The translations under genes were made by a program, and so were the position numbers. Source: Leptodontidium sp. MPI-SDFR-AT-0119 (lineage: Eukaryota; Ascomycota; Leotiomycetes; Helotiales; Leptodontidiaceae). Taken from it: 64,000 bases of DNA. Shown piece by piece: positions 23,763 to 37,513 of this stretch. Below the pieces are notes generated by a model that saw only the letters and a list, made by a program, of their open reading frames with translations, ran no database searches and was not told where the DNA came from. The first letter of the stretch is position 1, and every line of letters starts with the position of its first letter. The stretch covers positions 2,108,001 to 2,172,000 of the forward strand of contig JAHLEZ010000006.1 in assembly GCA_020726505.1 (NCBI GenBank), read 5' to 3'.

Positions 23763-25011
23763 CCATTCGCCGTTTCGACAAGCGATGCTCGCTCGGTTCT
23801 CTATAGTGTGTTCTTGTCTTATTTTCTAACTCATTTTTACTGGGTTGGAACATGAGATTTTCTTCTCATTCATATTCATATTCGGAGGATGGATGGATGG
23901 ATGGGTAGGTGGGTTTGAACAGAGATGATGGGAGAAGAGGGGGGGGGGGGGGGAGAGATAGGGAAGAGGACAGAGTTTTCCGATACTTTTGAGAAAAGCT
24001 CCTCCGCCTTGTTGTGTTATGTTTTTGTTATGAAAGATGGGAATGAAAATATGAGAGGGAGGTGGTGGGGAATATATATATATCTATGGAACGAATGCAA
24101 TGGAATTGAGCAGCAGGAGGATTACCTCGAATCTTTCGATTGTGGCAATTCGGTTGGTGGGAGGGGAAGATGGAAGGGGGGTATCCCATCATATGTTCGA
24201 ATTCATCGTACCGCTTGCTCAATGAATGATATGGAATGGAATGGGTGTAGTAGAGTAAAGTAAATAAGTATTAACCAGTTATGGAAAAAGAAAAAAAATT
24301 GGGATATGGAGATTTGAGATCGAGATCGAGATCGAGATTTGAAATGAAAAAGCGGAAAGGGTGGAAAGTTAAAATACTGATTGACTGACATCATCTGTGG
24401 CTTGACTTGATTTTCACTTGAGGGGGGGAGGGAATGGAAAGGGAGGGACAGGGGAGCTGGGTGTTTTTTTTTGTCCCCCCCCCCGGCGGTTTTAATGTGT
24501 GTGCATGAGTTAGTTATCTGACGAAACATGCAGGATAATAAGGTAATACGCGCTGACCTAACCTTTTTCTTTTCCTCACGCCACAACGTATTGGATTTCG
24601 GTCGGTTTTCTGAGCTCCTCAAGAGCTTTCTCTCTTTTTCCTGGCCTACCTACCAGCTACCTATGAAACAGGCAGTGTGGGGTTTTTGTTACCACCTAGC
24701 TAGCCCATCTAAACCATACGTTTTCCCTACCCAAGCTCCAAGGACCAAGGAAAAAGCTTGGGAGGAGGAGGAGGAGTAATCAGGGTTTTCAGGATTAGGT
24801 TTCTCTTGCATGTGCCATGGTTATTCAGGATGAGAGAGGTAGGTAGGTAGGTGTCCACTTACGAAAGTCAATTATCAGCCACGCCACGCCATGGGGGTTT
24901 GCTGACTTGACTGCATAGTGGTGGGTGCACATGCGAACTGTTTCCTTTCCGGTTCTTGAGAGGGTTCGAGGTTCTTAATTACGTACTTGCCTGCTGGGCG
25001 ATTGGTATGTA

Positions 25012-25047
25012 TTTCTTCTTCTTCTCCTTCTTCTTCTTCTTCTTCTG
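25012..25047. repeat. (TTC)n microsatellite
   Basis: Pyrimidine TTC run with one interruption (CTCCTTC). Confidence 0.85.
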
Positions 25048-25726
25048 TCAATACGATATAATAAATCTATCTATCTATGAAAGCCCAATTGCGAGCAAGG
25101 TGTGGATGGAGGTTGTGGAGGGGTAGCTGAGGTATGTACCAACCAATGGACCTCATCTCATCTGACTGACTGACTGACTAACTGATTGACTGACTTATCG
25201 AAACTGCTTACAGCTTGCAGGCAGGCAGGCAGGATAGGGTGAACTGTGTAGGCGAGGATAGGGAGGGTAGGTAAAGTAAGTTATCGGGGTTAGATTGAGG
25301 CTTGGATGGTGGGTGTGGCAGAGAGTCAGCAAGATGGGCAGGCAAGCATAACTATAGTTTAAAATAATTGGGTAGGTAGGCAAGATAAAAAAAAAAAAGG
25401 AATAGGTACCTAGTCGCACCAAAACAACACACACAACAGGCCACTCTCACAGGTTGGGTCTTTTGCTTTTCATGCTCTGGCCTATTCTATTACAAGACCT
25501 CTCCCCGGTCAATTTGTAGCTGCAGATGTGGATAAAAGCTACGTGCCTGGGTACAAAGGCTGGCTGGCTGGCCTGGGCTGAACTAGGATGGGCCCAGACC
25601 AGAGCTCTCATGAACCCCACCATAGCAAGCACGAAACGAAGCACCATCCTGGTTCGTCCCTTCCTAGCTAGCTTGATAGCTGTTGATTACTGGAGGTGGA
25701 GGGGGGAGGTAAAGTGGAGAGTGGAT

Positions 25727-25753
25727 ACATACATACATACATACATACATACT
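25727..25753. repeat. (ATAC)n microsatellite
   Basis: Near-perfect run of six to seven ATAC units. Confidence 0.9.
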
Positions 25754-25904
25754 TTCTCGTTTTGGCAATCAGTCCAATTGTGCCCAAAGTCATACGAGGG
25801 GAAAGCACGATGGGAAGCTGAGCTGTCTTCGCTTCTGTTCTGTTCTGGTCTCTTTTCTTCATCCATCCTGTCTTCGAAACATCCTTCCTTCGTCTTCTCT
25901 TCCT

Positions 25905-25907
<3 letters not shown>

Positions 25908-25932
<25 letters not shown>
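25908..25932. repeat. (CA)n microsatellite
   Basis: Uninterrupted CA dinucleotide run of about 12 units. Confidence 0.9.
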
Positions 25933-25938
<6 letters not shown>

Positions 25939-26089
25939 AACTCATCCATCCATCCATCCTTATTCAATAACCCCCTCCTCCTCCTCCTCCTCATAATCTC
26001 AACCAAATTGGTTAACAATCTTGCCTCATTACATTCATTCACTATCCTCCCTCCCTCCCTCCCTCCCAATTGCGTGCCCCGCCGCGCCC

Positions 26090-26499
26090 CTCATTTATAA
26101 ATAATAACCCCTCCAAACCCCCTCCTCCCCTCCCCCTATCGATCAGCAAGCAGCAAGCGTTATCTATATCTCTCCTCTCTCCAAACTCGACTCGACTCAA
26201 CTCGACTCAACTCGACCCCGCACCCAGTCCAGTCCAGTCCAGTCGCTGAATTGCTTCGCTGCCCTGCCCTGCCCTGCCTGCGCTCCACCAACACAACACC
26301 ATCCCGCTCCAGGCCTGCAAATAAGCTACCCACCCACCCACCTAGCTAGCTCCCACATTACATCAACCTGAGCTTCCCATCACCGACTTCTCGACCTTCT
26401 CAACACATTTATTTCTCCCCCCTCGCTCTCTTCTCTTCTCTCCTCCCCTCCTAGAGACATCCTCAACCCTCTCACAGAATCCCAATTGCTCCAGCAAAC
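26090..26499 (+). promoter_or_regulatory. CT-rich promoter and leader of glycogen phosphorylase
   Basis: Strongly C/T-biased plus strand with repeated CTCGACTCAA and CCAGT units directly before the start codon at 26500. Such pyrimidine tracts are typical of highly expressed filamentous fungal genes. The transcription start cannot be placed by eye. Confidence 0.4.
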
Positions 26500-29400
26500 A
26501 TGGCGAGCACATTCCCTGCCACGAGAGAGCGTCGTCCCTCCACCAGTGCTCCAATCTCTGAGCTTCAAGGTCCGGTTGGCCCGGGTTTCTCGAGACCAAA
26601 GCACAAGAGAACTTTTACCGGCTTTGGAGCTGGTGAGATTAAGAATGTTGAGGGTGAGTTTTCCTGTTTCCATTTCTTATTGCCATTCATTGTCTTTCTG
26701 GGGGAGGGAGGGGAAGCTTTGCGGGGTAGTAGTATTGGCTGGCGTCTGCAGCTCTCAGGTGCCGACGATGTCCCATGAACAATTATGGCATTGCCCCCAT
26801 TTATTCCCCTCATTCTTCACTCCTCGCTCCTAACTCCTCACCCGAAAGGTGTGGCTCTAGTTTAAATTGTGACATACTGACGATTCTGTGTTACAAGCTT
26901 CCATCCCTGAACCACAGCGTGCGGCCTGGAAGAAGTTCGCGCCACACGGCTTCAAGACCAAGGAGGACTTCGAGAGAGAAGTAGTCAGGCATGTCGAGAC
27001 CACGCTTGCTCGTAGCATGTTCAATTGCGACGAGACCGCTGCATATGCCGCTGCCAGTTTGGCTTTCAGAGACCGCCTCATCACCGAGTGGAATCGCACA
27101 CAACAGAGACAAACTTTCGCTGATAGCAAGAGAATCTACTATCTCAGCTTGGAGTTCTTGATGGGTAGAGCTTTAGACAATGCTATGCTAAATGTTGGCC
27201 TCAAGAACGTGGCTAAGGGTATGATAGTCCTCAACTGATACCAGTTCCCTGGAGCTTCACTAACTATTCTTGCAGAGGGACTTTCCGACCTTGGATTCCG
27301 CATCGAAGATATCATCAACCAAGAACACGATGCTGCGCTAGGAAATGGTGGTCTTGGGAGATTGGCTGCTTGTTTCCTTGATTCGATGGCCTCTCTCAAC
27401 TACCCAGCTTGGGGTTACGGACTGAGATACAGATATGGTATCTTCAAGCAAGAAATTGTTGATGGATACCAAGTCGAAGTTCCTGACTACTGGCTCGATT
27501 TCAATCCTTGGGAGTTCCCCAGGCATGATATTGTCGTGGATGTAGGTAATCTCGCTCAGATCAGGCTTTGCGGATGCTAACAGCTTGCAGATCCAATTCT
27601 ACGGTCATGTCAAGAAATATCAGGATGCGCAAGGCGTCAATAAGGTGGTTTGGGAAGGTGGCGAAATTGTCAAGGCAGTTGCCTATGATGTCCCAGTTCC
27701 CGGATTCGACACCGCGACAACCAACAACTTGCGTCTCTGGTCCAGCAAAGCTGCAAGTGGAGAATTTGATTTCCAAAAGTTCAACAGCGGTGACTACGAG
27801 AGCTCCGTTGCCGATCAACAACGAGCAGAGACCATCAGCGCCGTCTTGTACCCCAACGATAACCTCGACCGTGGTAAGGAGCTTCGCCTGAAGCAACAAT
27901 ACTTCTGGGTTGCTGCTTCGTTGTACGACATTGTCCGCAGATTCAAGAAGTCCAAGCGTGCATGGACTGAGTTCCCTGATCAGGTTGCGATTCAATTGAA
28001 TGATACCCATCCAACTCTTGCTATTGTTGAGCTTCAGCGTATTCTTATCGATCTGGAGGGTCTTGAATGGGACGAGGCATGGAGCATTGTCTCGCAGACT
28101 GTAAGTAAACAAACTTGACCAACCAGGAGCTCGCTAACCCTTTTCAGTTCGGCTACACCAACCACACGGTCCTCCCCGAAGCCCTCGAGAAGTGGTCTGT
28201 TCCGCTTTTCCAGAACTTGCTCCCAAGGCATCTTCAGATCATCTACGAGATCAACCTGCAATTCCTTCAAAGCGTTGAGCGTAAATTCCCCGCCGAGAGA
28301 GATCTGCTTTCCAGAGTCTCGATTATCGAGGAGTCACAACCGAAGATGGTTCGCATGGCTTTTTTGGCTATTGTTGGGTCTCACAAGGTCAATGGTGTTG
28401 CAGAGCTTCATTCGGATTTGATCAAGACCACCATCTTCAAGGACTTTGTCAAGGTTTTTGGCCCAGACAAATTCACCAACGTCACCAACGGTATCACCCC
28501 AAGACGTTGGTTGCACCAAGCCAACCCCAGACTTTCTGAATTGATCGCAAGCAAGACTGGAGGCGGTCTTGGCTTCCTCAAGGACCTCAACAATCTCAAT
28601 GAGCTCGAGAAGTATGTTGACGACAAGGAGTTCAAGAAGGAGTGGGCAGAGATCAAGTACGCCAACAAGGTCCGCCTCGCGAAGCATATCCAGGCCACGA
28701 CCGGGGTTACAGTCAACCCAGCCGCCTTGTTTGATATCCAAGTCAAGCGGATACACGAGTATAAGCGTCAACAGATGAATATATTTGGTGTCATTCACAG
28801 ATATCTCACTATCAAGTCAATGACCCCTGCGGAGCGAAAGAAGCTTGCACCAAGAGTTTCTATTTTTGGTGGTAAGGCTGCTCCTGGATACTGGATGGCC
28901 AAGACCATCATCCATCTCATTAACAGCGTCGGTTCTGTTGTGAACAACGATAAGGATGTTGGTGATCTCTTGAAAGTTATCTTCTTGGAGGATTACAATG
29001 TCTCCAAGGCTGAGATCATCATCCCTGCCAGTGATATCAGTGAGCATATATCGACTGCTGGTACTGAGGCAAGTGGAACTTCAAACATGAAGTTCGTCCT
29101 GAACGGTGGTTTGATTATTGGTACCTGCGATGGAGCAAACGTAAGTCTATTAGTCCATAGACGTGGACACGTGCTGACGACTCTAGATCGAAATCACTCG
29201 TGAAGTTGGCGAGAACAACATCTTTCTCTTTGGCAACTTGGCCGAGGATGTCGAGGATCTTCGTCATGCACACAACTACGGCTCACACACTCTCGATCCC
29301 GATCTCAGCGCTGTCTTTGATGCCATCAAGAAGGACACGTTCGGAGATGCAGGAGCATTCGGAGCTCTCGTGGGAGCTATCGAAGAGCACGGCGACTACT

Positions 29401-29627
29401 ACCTCGTCTCGGACGATTTCCACAGCTACAACCAGACTCAAGCCCTGGTTGACGAAGCCTACAAGAACCAAGACGAGTGGCTCACCAAGTGCATCACCAG
29501 CGTGGCTCGCATGGGTTTCTTCAGCAGTGATCGTTGCATTAACGAGTACGCAGAGAGTATCTGGAATATCGAGCCTTTGGCTCCAGCGCAGTCGAGTGGT
29601 ACCGGGTTGCAGAAGGATGAGCTGTAG
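26500..29627 (+). CDS. Glycogen phosphorylase
   Basis: Releases glucose-1-phosphate from glycogen using pyridoxal phosphate; normally cytosolic. Exons 26500-26653, 26898-27218, 27276-27541, 27591-28100, 28148-29140 and 29187-29627 join in frame to 894 residues, the normal size for fungal enzymes. Motifs run in order: [12 protein letters not shown], the [17 protein letters not shown] substrate and PLP region, the [16 protein letters not shown] block, [13 protein letters not shown], and [10 protein letters not shown], where the Lys is the PLP Schiff-base residue. The start is preceded by a CT-rich leader; the short N-terminal extension is Ser/Thr-rich and may be a regulatory phosphorylation region. 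It is odd that the last four residues are KDEL although there is no signal peptide. No frameshift or missing catalytic residue was seen. Confidence 0.96.
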
Positions 29628-30780
29628 AGTGATGAAATGAGACTTCTAGATTTGTCTAGAGAGAATTGAGGAAAATCGGATTCAGAATGGGTGGTGAAAG
29701 GTTGGTTTAGGTAGATAAGGGTTGGGGTTAATGAGTACACAGAGAATTTTACGGCCGCATTGAAGTGTGTGATAATAATTGATTAGGCATTGCGTGACTG
29801 TGATTTGAACCATGCATTCCTGTTTACTTAGTCTCACGGAACCAAAAGTAGTACTTTCGCAATCAGTGCCAGCATCTGTTCATCAGCTATCTTAGGTACC
29901 GATCAAATTGAATCATAAATGTCGAAGTAACAAAAGTGGATATTAAAGCTTCATCCAATATCCCAGCTCATCTTAGAGCCTTAAATACTCAAATATGTTG
30001 AAATGTTCCAAACCAATTACCGAGATTAAAGTAGTTTTTCAATGTCGAACTCTAATTTCGACAATTCAATAATAAAAATAACCTTCGATATCAGGGTTTC
30101 GGTACCGGTGTTCGAGTTGGAGGGGGGGGGGGCGTGACTTTGCTGAATACGTTTATTTGAGAGAGACAGAGAGAGAGAGAGAAGGCAGAAGGAAAGAAAT
30201 TGAGAAGCGGGAATTTTTCTTTTTGATTCTTTTCTCTTTCTTCTTCGTTGAATAAATACCCGAGTAGGGTATTTTTCATTATTTCAATCAACTGTTCGGG
30301 TTCGTTCAGCTGCGAAAAAAGAAGAGCATTCAATTTAATTCAATTCATTCATTCTCTTTACTTTTTACTTTTCAATCTTCTTAGAAGGACAAACGAAGGA
30401 TGCCTGCCGTTTGCTGGGACGCCGTACGTAGTTCCTGATGGCCCCAGTGGATATGGATTGGATAGGTGGATGCTTGCTTGTTCTTCTGTTCTTTGTTTTG
30501 TTCTTCCTCGCCTCGCCTTCTAAATATCCAAAGTACGTACAGTACCTACATACACTCACCGACTGAGTGGGCGACCTTCCTGCTCTTCTCTACTCTGCTC
30601 CGCTCTGCCTGTCTCCTTTCATAGCATAGTCTATCTCATTCCACGACATGGCAGACTTCATTTCTCCCCTTCCCCCTTCTCCCTTCATCCCGAATTTGAC
30701 TGGAGAGCACAGTCCATCCCATCAATCAGAGCCTATTCATCCTCACACCACCAAACCAAACCAAACTTAACCCCCTCCAA
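29628..30780. other. Intergenic region between convergent genes
   Basis: Between the 3' ends of glycogen phosphorylase (plus) and AVL9 (minus). AT-rich with poly-A/T runs and a short poly-G and GA run at 30121-30185. No gene recognised. Confidence 0.5.
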
Positions 30781-33614
30781 TCAAGGCGAGATAGGCGTCT
30801 TCGTAGCCTCAACAACCGCCTCCGCAACAGCACTACTCCTCTTCCTCCTCTCCCTCTCCGTCATTTTCTCCACTTTCCCACTCTCCTCCCCCCAAACCCT
30901 CTGTTCCTCCGCCGCCACCCCTGGAACAGGCGCCGCAACCGGTCCGTCCTCATCGATCTCCTCATGGAACCTCGACGCCGCTCTCGGCGACGGCTGTGGT
31001 TTAGAGTTAGAGATAGAGACCGATTGTCTCGGGGAGCGCTCAGGTTGTGACGATGGTGGCGGTGGGACGGATTTCCTCTTCACGGCGTCGAGGTTTTTAG
31101 GGGGTGAGGAAGTGGGATGTTCGGCATCGAAGAGGCTCTCCTCATAACTCTCCATGGTATTCGGTCGATCGCGATCGCGAGCATCCGTTTTGATGGGTTC
31201 AGGTCTCTTCTTCTCGTCTCCTCCAAGCGACCTGATCGGTAAAGCAGGTGCGTGCGCATTCTCTTTCTCTTTCTCTTTCTCTTTGCGTTGCGCGGCGGAA
31301 GTAGATGGACTACGTCCCCATCCTGTCTTCCTCTTCTCGCCCATCCACGTCCCCCAGCTGCCGATGTACGCACCGGCTTTACTACCCACACTCTGAACAG
31401 TCTGTTTCGCACCATTCAGATCCGGGGCCGTAAAGCCTGGACTTGGAAGGGCCGTGCCGTTCCTCTCAGCCTCGCGGCGCTGCTCGTCGTATTTCTTCCG
31501 CTGTGCTTCGCGCCTAGCTTCTATATCCGCGTACAGTTTGTTGAATGCCGTGCTGGCCTTCTCGCGGCCGGCTTGGAGATTCCGACCGAGTACTTCCTTG
31601 CCGGTCGCGAAACGCTCGTCGAGTTTATATTCCTTGACCTGCTCCATCATGCGGCGCTGAACGTCTTCGATCGTGAGGCCACCAGCGCAGGGGTGTTTTG
31701 GCTCTACAATGTCAAAAAGGTGACTATCTGTGTAGCGGTCCCAGATACGGTAGTTTTCTGACCGGCTCCAAGCTTCAATCCAGTCGATTCCGAAATCGTG
31801 GGCTGGGTCGCCTTCGACTTGCGGGAGCATAGCTTTGGGGTTGTTGGCGTGGTGCTGGAGGTAGTTGTGGCATTTGACCGCCGAGATGAGGGAGAGGAGG
31901 TATTCCTCAAATTGGAGACGGATGAACTCTTCTGAGCCGACGTAGCCCATGGTCTTGGGTCGGCCAGGATTCGCTTCATCCCATGTGTCGTTGACAGATT
32001 GAGTGATGAAATCGATCCATCTCCTGTCAGCCACTGATAGAGCTAAGGCTGATCTTAGCGAGCTCGAGGTGATATTGATAGTTGTGTTGTCTAAGTTGAT
32101 GAGGATGTCGCTGTAGCGATCTTTTTGCTGTAACAGTAAGGAATTCGTCGAGCCAACAATGTATGATTTTGTCCCGTAGTCCGCTAGTATGTCAAGTTGT
32201 TGTAAAGGGGTATAAGGACCAAACAAACTTCCCTGGAATCCAGTCAGTACCAAGATAAGCAGCAAAACTTGGAAACCACATACCTTCCCAAATATCTGTA
32301 ATGGTAACCCCATATAAGACAACAAGGAGCTCCGATCACTGGTTTTCAAGCTAGTAGGTTTTGTCAAATGTCTCTCATAAGCATCTAATTCCGGATCCGC
32401 ACAATCTTGCAAATTGCGTATGAGGCCTGGTATCAGGGAGATGAGCGAAAACTGCATCATGCATAACCTCTCGCACCTGGAGCCGAAAAAGAGCATCTAA
32501 ATGCCAAAAATCATCAGCCATTGTCACCACCAAAGAAACTCAAACAAGTCAGCTGGTGCAGAGTAGAAAAGTACCTTCGGCTGCAGCAAACAACACTTGA
32601 AAAGCACCAAAGTCTGCGCCTTGAACTCCCTAACTAACTCCCTCAAGCTCATGCCCAGATACTCTTCCCTATCTTCCTCAGCCTGCCCAACACCCCTCTC
32701 CTTCTCCTCCTGCAGACTCTCCTGGAACCGCTTCAGGATCTCTGTATCGGTGAACTCTCTTTGCGCGAACCAAGCCTTGGTAACTACACCCAGCCGCTCG
32801 CGCAGCATTCCAAAGAACTGCGGAGAGTCTGCTATCACCACGACTGCTTTTTGAACTGTCGAGCGAGTTACGTCCGCTGGTCGGTTGAGGAGTGCTGAGG
32901 CATCCATTTGCCGCGTGCAGGATATGCCGAAGAGGGATGTGGAGGGGACGTCGCCGTGGGCGGGGCGGAGGAGCGTGAAGTAGGAGAAGTCTTCCGTAGA
33001 ACTGGTGGTGATCTTGTTAGTTTAGGTACTAGAATTTGCATTGCTCGAGCCTATCTTCTGTACCTAGATCTAGATCCAGAGAATAAGGGGGATAGAGGGG
33101 AACTCACACATGCGCTCCATCACTCAACGCCATGAACGGCAATAAAGGCCACTCATTATCAACAGCAGGATCCACGCCCTCAGGAGCTCCAAACCAAGTC
33201 TCTACTTCCGGACCTCTGTTGTGCTCGTCAGTCCATTATACCATCTGCCTGCCTCGTCTTCCAACTCCGTCAACTACCCCTCACCTAGCCCTCATCCCAA
33301 TCTTCATTCTTCGGTCCTCAATCCCCAACCTACAAGATGTATGCCAGAACTCACCTCGCATGATGAAACCCCACAACCGTAACCAGTGGTATAAACCCAT
33401 TGCTCGCAGTACCGTTCTTCGGTGGTGTAGGTATACCATTACTCTCTTTCGCGGGGAGTGGGAGCGTAGAGCCAGGTTCTGATCCAGCAAGAGGAGCTGC
33501 AGAGTCCATTCCAAGCCCAGGCTCAGACAAAGACTCAACAGCAGGCGCAGGCGTCGGTGTAGGTGCATCGAGGTCGATATTCTCCATTTTGTCCTTATCC
33601 ATCGCCGTCTCCAT
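30781..33614 (-). CDS. AVL9-like late secretory pathway protein
   Basis: DENN-related Avl9 family; in yeast Avl9 acts in transport from Golgi to the cell surface. Exons 33614-33355, 33215-33108, 33001-32575, 32496-32284 and 32232-30781 join to about 819 residues. The hallmark opening TVVGFHHARGPEVETWFG spans exons 1 and 2, followed by WPLLPFMALSDGAH and EDFSYFTLLRP. The core has FKCCLLQPK joined to MLFFGSRCERLCMMQFSL, then SLFGPYTPLQQLDIL and VGSTNSLLLQQKDRYSD. The C-terminal 300 residues are charged and disordered, with a coiled-coil stretch (EARREAQRKKYDEQRREAER). In exon 4 the frame stays open through the 51-nt intron (32283-32233), but GTATGT/TTCCAG splicing restores the conserved GKGSLFGPY. 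ATG at 33614 was chosen; a second ATG lies nine codons on. Confidence 0.88.
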
Positions 33615-35957
33615 GTTGTCTTTCCTTGCCTGCTTTCTTGGTTGTTGTGTCCAGTCCTATTCTGTCCCGAAACCCCAACCCAATCCAATTCGAGAGGATT
33701 CGATTCGAAGCAATCCAAGCAAGCTAGTCAAAGCCAATCCAATCCAATTCCTTATCGACAGATACCCCTCTCTCAATTGCAATTACCTCCGTGTGCCGAA
33801 AAGAGTATCCCAGGTCGTTGGTCTGCTCGGTATCCTCTCCAATCCGTCGTCAAGCTTTCCTTGCCTTGTCCTGTCCTGCCTTATATAACCGCTCGCCCAG
33901 CTCAACACATGCTTCCGTTCCGCCGGTTCTTTCTTTCTTTGCTGCTTCGCTTCCAAGCTGCAATTGTCGAGTCGAGTCAAGTCAACAGCGAGTCTAGCCG
34001 TCCGTATCGTATTGTTCGTCCCAGTGATATCGTATCGTATCGTCGTGTCGAATAATTCGAAGGGGAAAAACTAAGCAGCTTACTCTTCTATAACCCTCCA
34101 GCTAGCTCTGTTCATTCACTCATTCACTCACTCACTCACTCTCGGAATCGAATCAAAAGATTAAAAGGAGGAAGGGGGGTCAAGGTAAGGCAAGGTAAGT
34201 TAAGTTAATCGGACGATACAGGACCAAAAAATAAGGTTGTCTGGCTTGGCCTGGCTTTCGATTGCCGGACCCGATGCGAGTGCTCCGCCGCCCTTTGAAT
34301 GTTTTTAGGTAGGTGGAGGGTCCACCTGTAGGGCAATTCAACAGCCACGTTTGCCTGCAGTTGTGTAATGCAAATGCAAATGCACAAGTACATACATATA
34401 CAGGACATATGCCTATCTATCTATCTGGTCGTACAGATCTACATCTATCCATTACAATTACAATAGGCTACATTTTTTGCCCTTCCTTCCTTCCTTGCCT
34501 TGCATCGCCCGGCCTGTGCCGACCTAGTTGGCTCTGGGCACTCTCTCTCCTTTCAAATCAAATCCTCACAAATCCCTTGACCGCCAAAATGGCAAAAGGC
34601 AAAAGGCAAAAGACAAAAGCCGACTCAAGCCATACCTACCATACCGTACCAAAACCAGACACTAAACCAAACGATATGCACCCACCATCGATACGATACG
34701 ATACATATGCAAGGCCAGCGAGCTCATGCCTCATGCCTGCCTCATGCTACACCGATTCAGCCCCAATCAGAGATGCAGCACCCCGTAGGCTGGGATGCGG
34801 GTCGGATGTTATACACGTGATTGGACTGGTTTGGTATGTTTGTAGGTAGGTACATGCAAGTCGTTTATACAAGGGTATATAAATAGGCAAGGTAAGGTAA
34901 ATACTCTTATGATACAAAGGTGGCGGTGTTCTCTTAAGAGATCAAGCAAGTCTAATGGAATCTCCCTCTCCTTAACATCTCCAATATCAGTTCTCCATCC
35001 ACTCAAAGCCTTGACTCCATAAACGAGAAAAACAACCGATTGGAAACCCGTCAAAGTGGCGACTTCAAACTTCCTCTCCTTCTCCTTCAGCTGAGCTGGG
35101 CATATGGCATATTCCCTCATACTCAATTCATGCCTATGTAAGTGGTTACGGAGATGCAAAAATGTACCCAGTCGCGATTGCAGTCGGGTACTCTGGCCTT
35201 CCTATTGCTCTGCTCTTCTTCGTCTCCTTTCTTTCCTTCCTTCACCGCTCAAACTCAGCTGCCCGGGTGAAGTGCAAGTCCAGCTGCTCAGACCATACAT
35301 ACACATACATACATACACCCGATATGTCAATGGCAATCAATGTGGCAAATTCATTAATAGAATGTCTTTTTTTATACTTTTTTTTAATTCATTCGCTCGT
35401 TTGTTCATCCCTCTCCATACATCCATCCATCCTTTCATTCCATTTTCTCATTCCTCTTCCTCTATCTACTCCAGCTTAGCCAGCCCCAGCTCAACCCAGC
35501 CTAGACGGAGCAGAAACGGAATCCAGGAGGATGAACAGGACAAAAACAAGCCAAGCTAAGCTAAGTCTTCCCTGTCTATATGTGTGGTACAAAGAGACAG
35601 GTCAACCGCCCGCAAGGATGGGAGGAAGAGTCTTTGCCCACGATTCCATGCATTTGTGTTTGTGACGCCAGAGGAATAATTTGAGGGCAAGAAGACGAAA
35701 GCAGGCAACGAAGCGAACAAAAGCAGTGAAAAGGAAAATAAAGAAGTCGCAAAAACAAAGGCTCTGTTCCAGTCTCCCAACCCCAGAGTCAAGCAAAATA
35801 AAAGAAGAGGAGAATCTGGCTGCTCGTCTTCTGACGACCCGGTATCATATTTCATTCCATGCAAGGCTCAAAGCTCTCCTCCCAAGTAAACCCAACCCCC
35901 CCCGAAAGTTTTGCCCCATTCCCAATATCGATGTCCCCCTCCCCTCCCATTGATGAT
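33615..35957. other. Intergenic region, AVL9 upstream to HOG1 3' side
   Basis: About 2.3 kb with no gene recognised. Contains TCAC-type repeats near 34111-34140, CT runs, CATA units near 35298-35315 and CATC units near 35418-35434. Part of it is AVL9 promoter and part HOG1 3' untranslated region. Confidence 0.45.

Positions 35958-37513
<1,556 letters not shown>

Larger units (their letters stand above)
23366..26499. other. Microsatellite-rich intergenic block
   Basis: About 3.1 kb between G-alpha and glycogen phosphorylase without a convincing gene. It holds many simple repeats: TCAC units at 23724-23762, a G run near 23938-23954, AGGT units near 24838-24852, CTT units at 25012-25047, ATAC units at 25727-25753, CA units at 25908-25932 and CCTC units at 26047-26068. 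All longer frames cross these repeats and are low-complexity. Confidence 0.55.

Noticed and set aside
25668..26069. Frames crossing the ATAC, CA and CCTC microsatellites
   Set aside because: They encode repetitive strings (YVCMYVCMY, VCVCVC) that come from the simple repeats.
31080..31761. Plus-strand 169-codon and minus-strand 111-codon frames
   Set aside because: Shadows of the AVL9 C-terminal coding exon in other phases.
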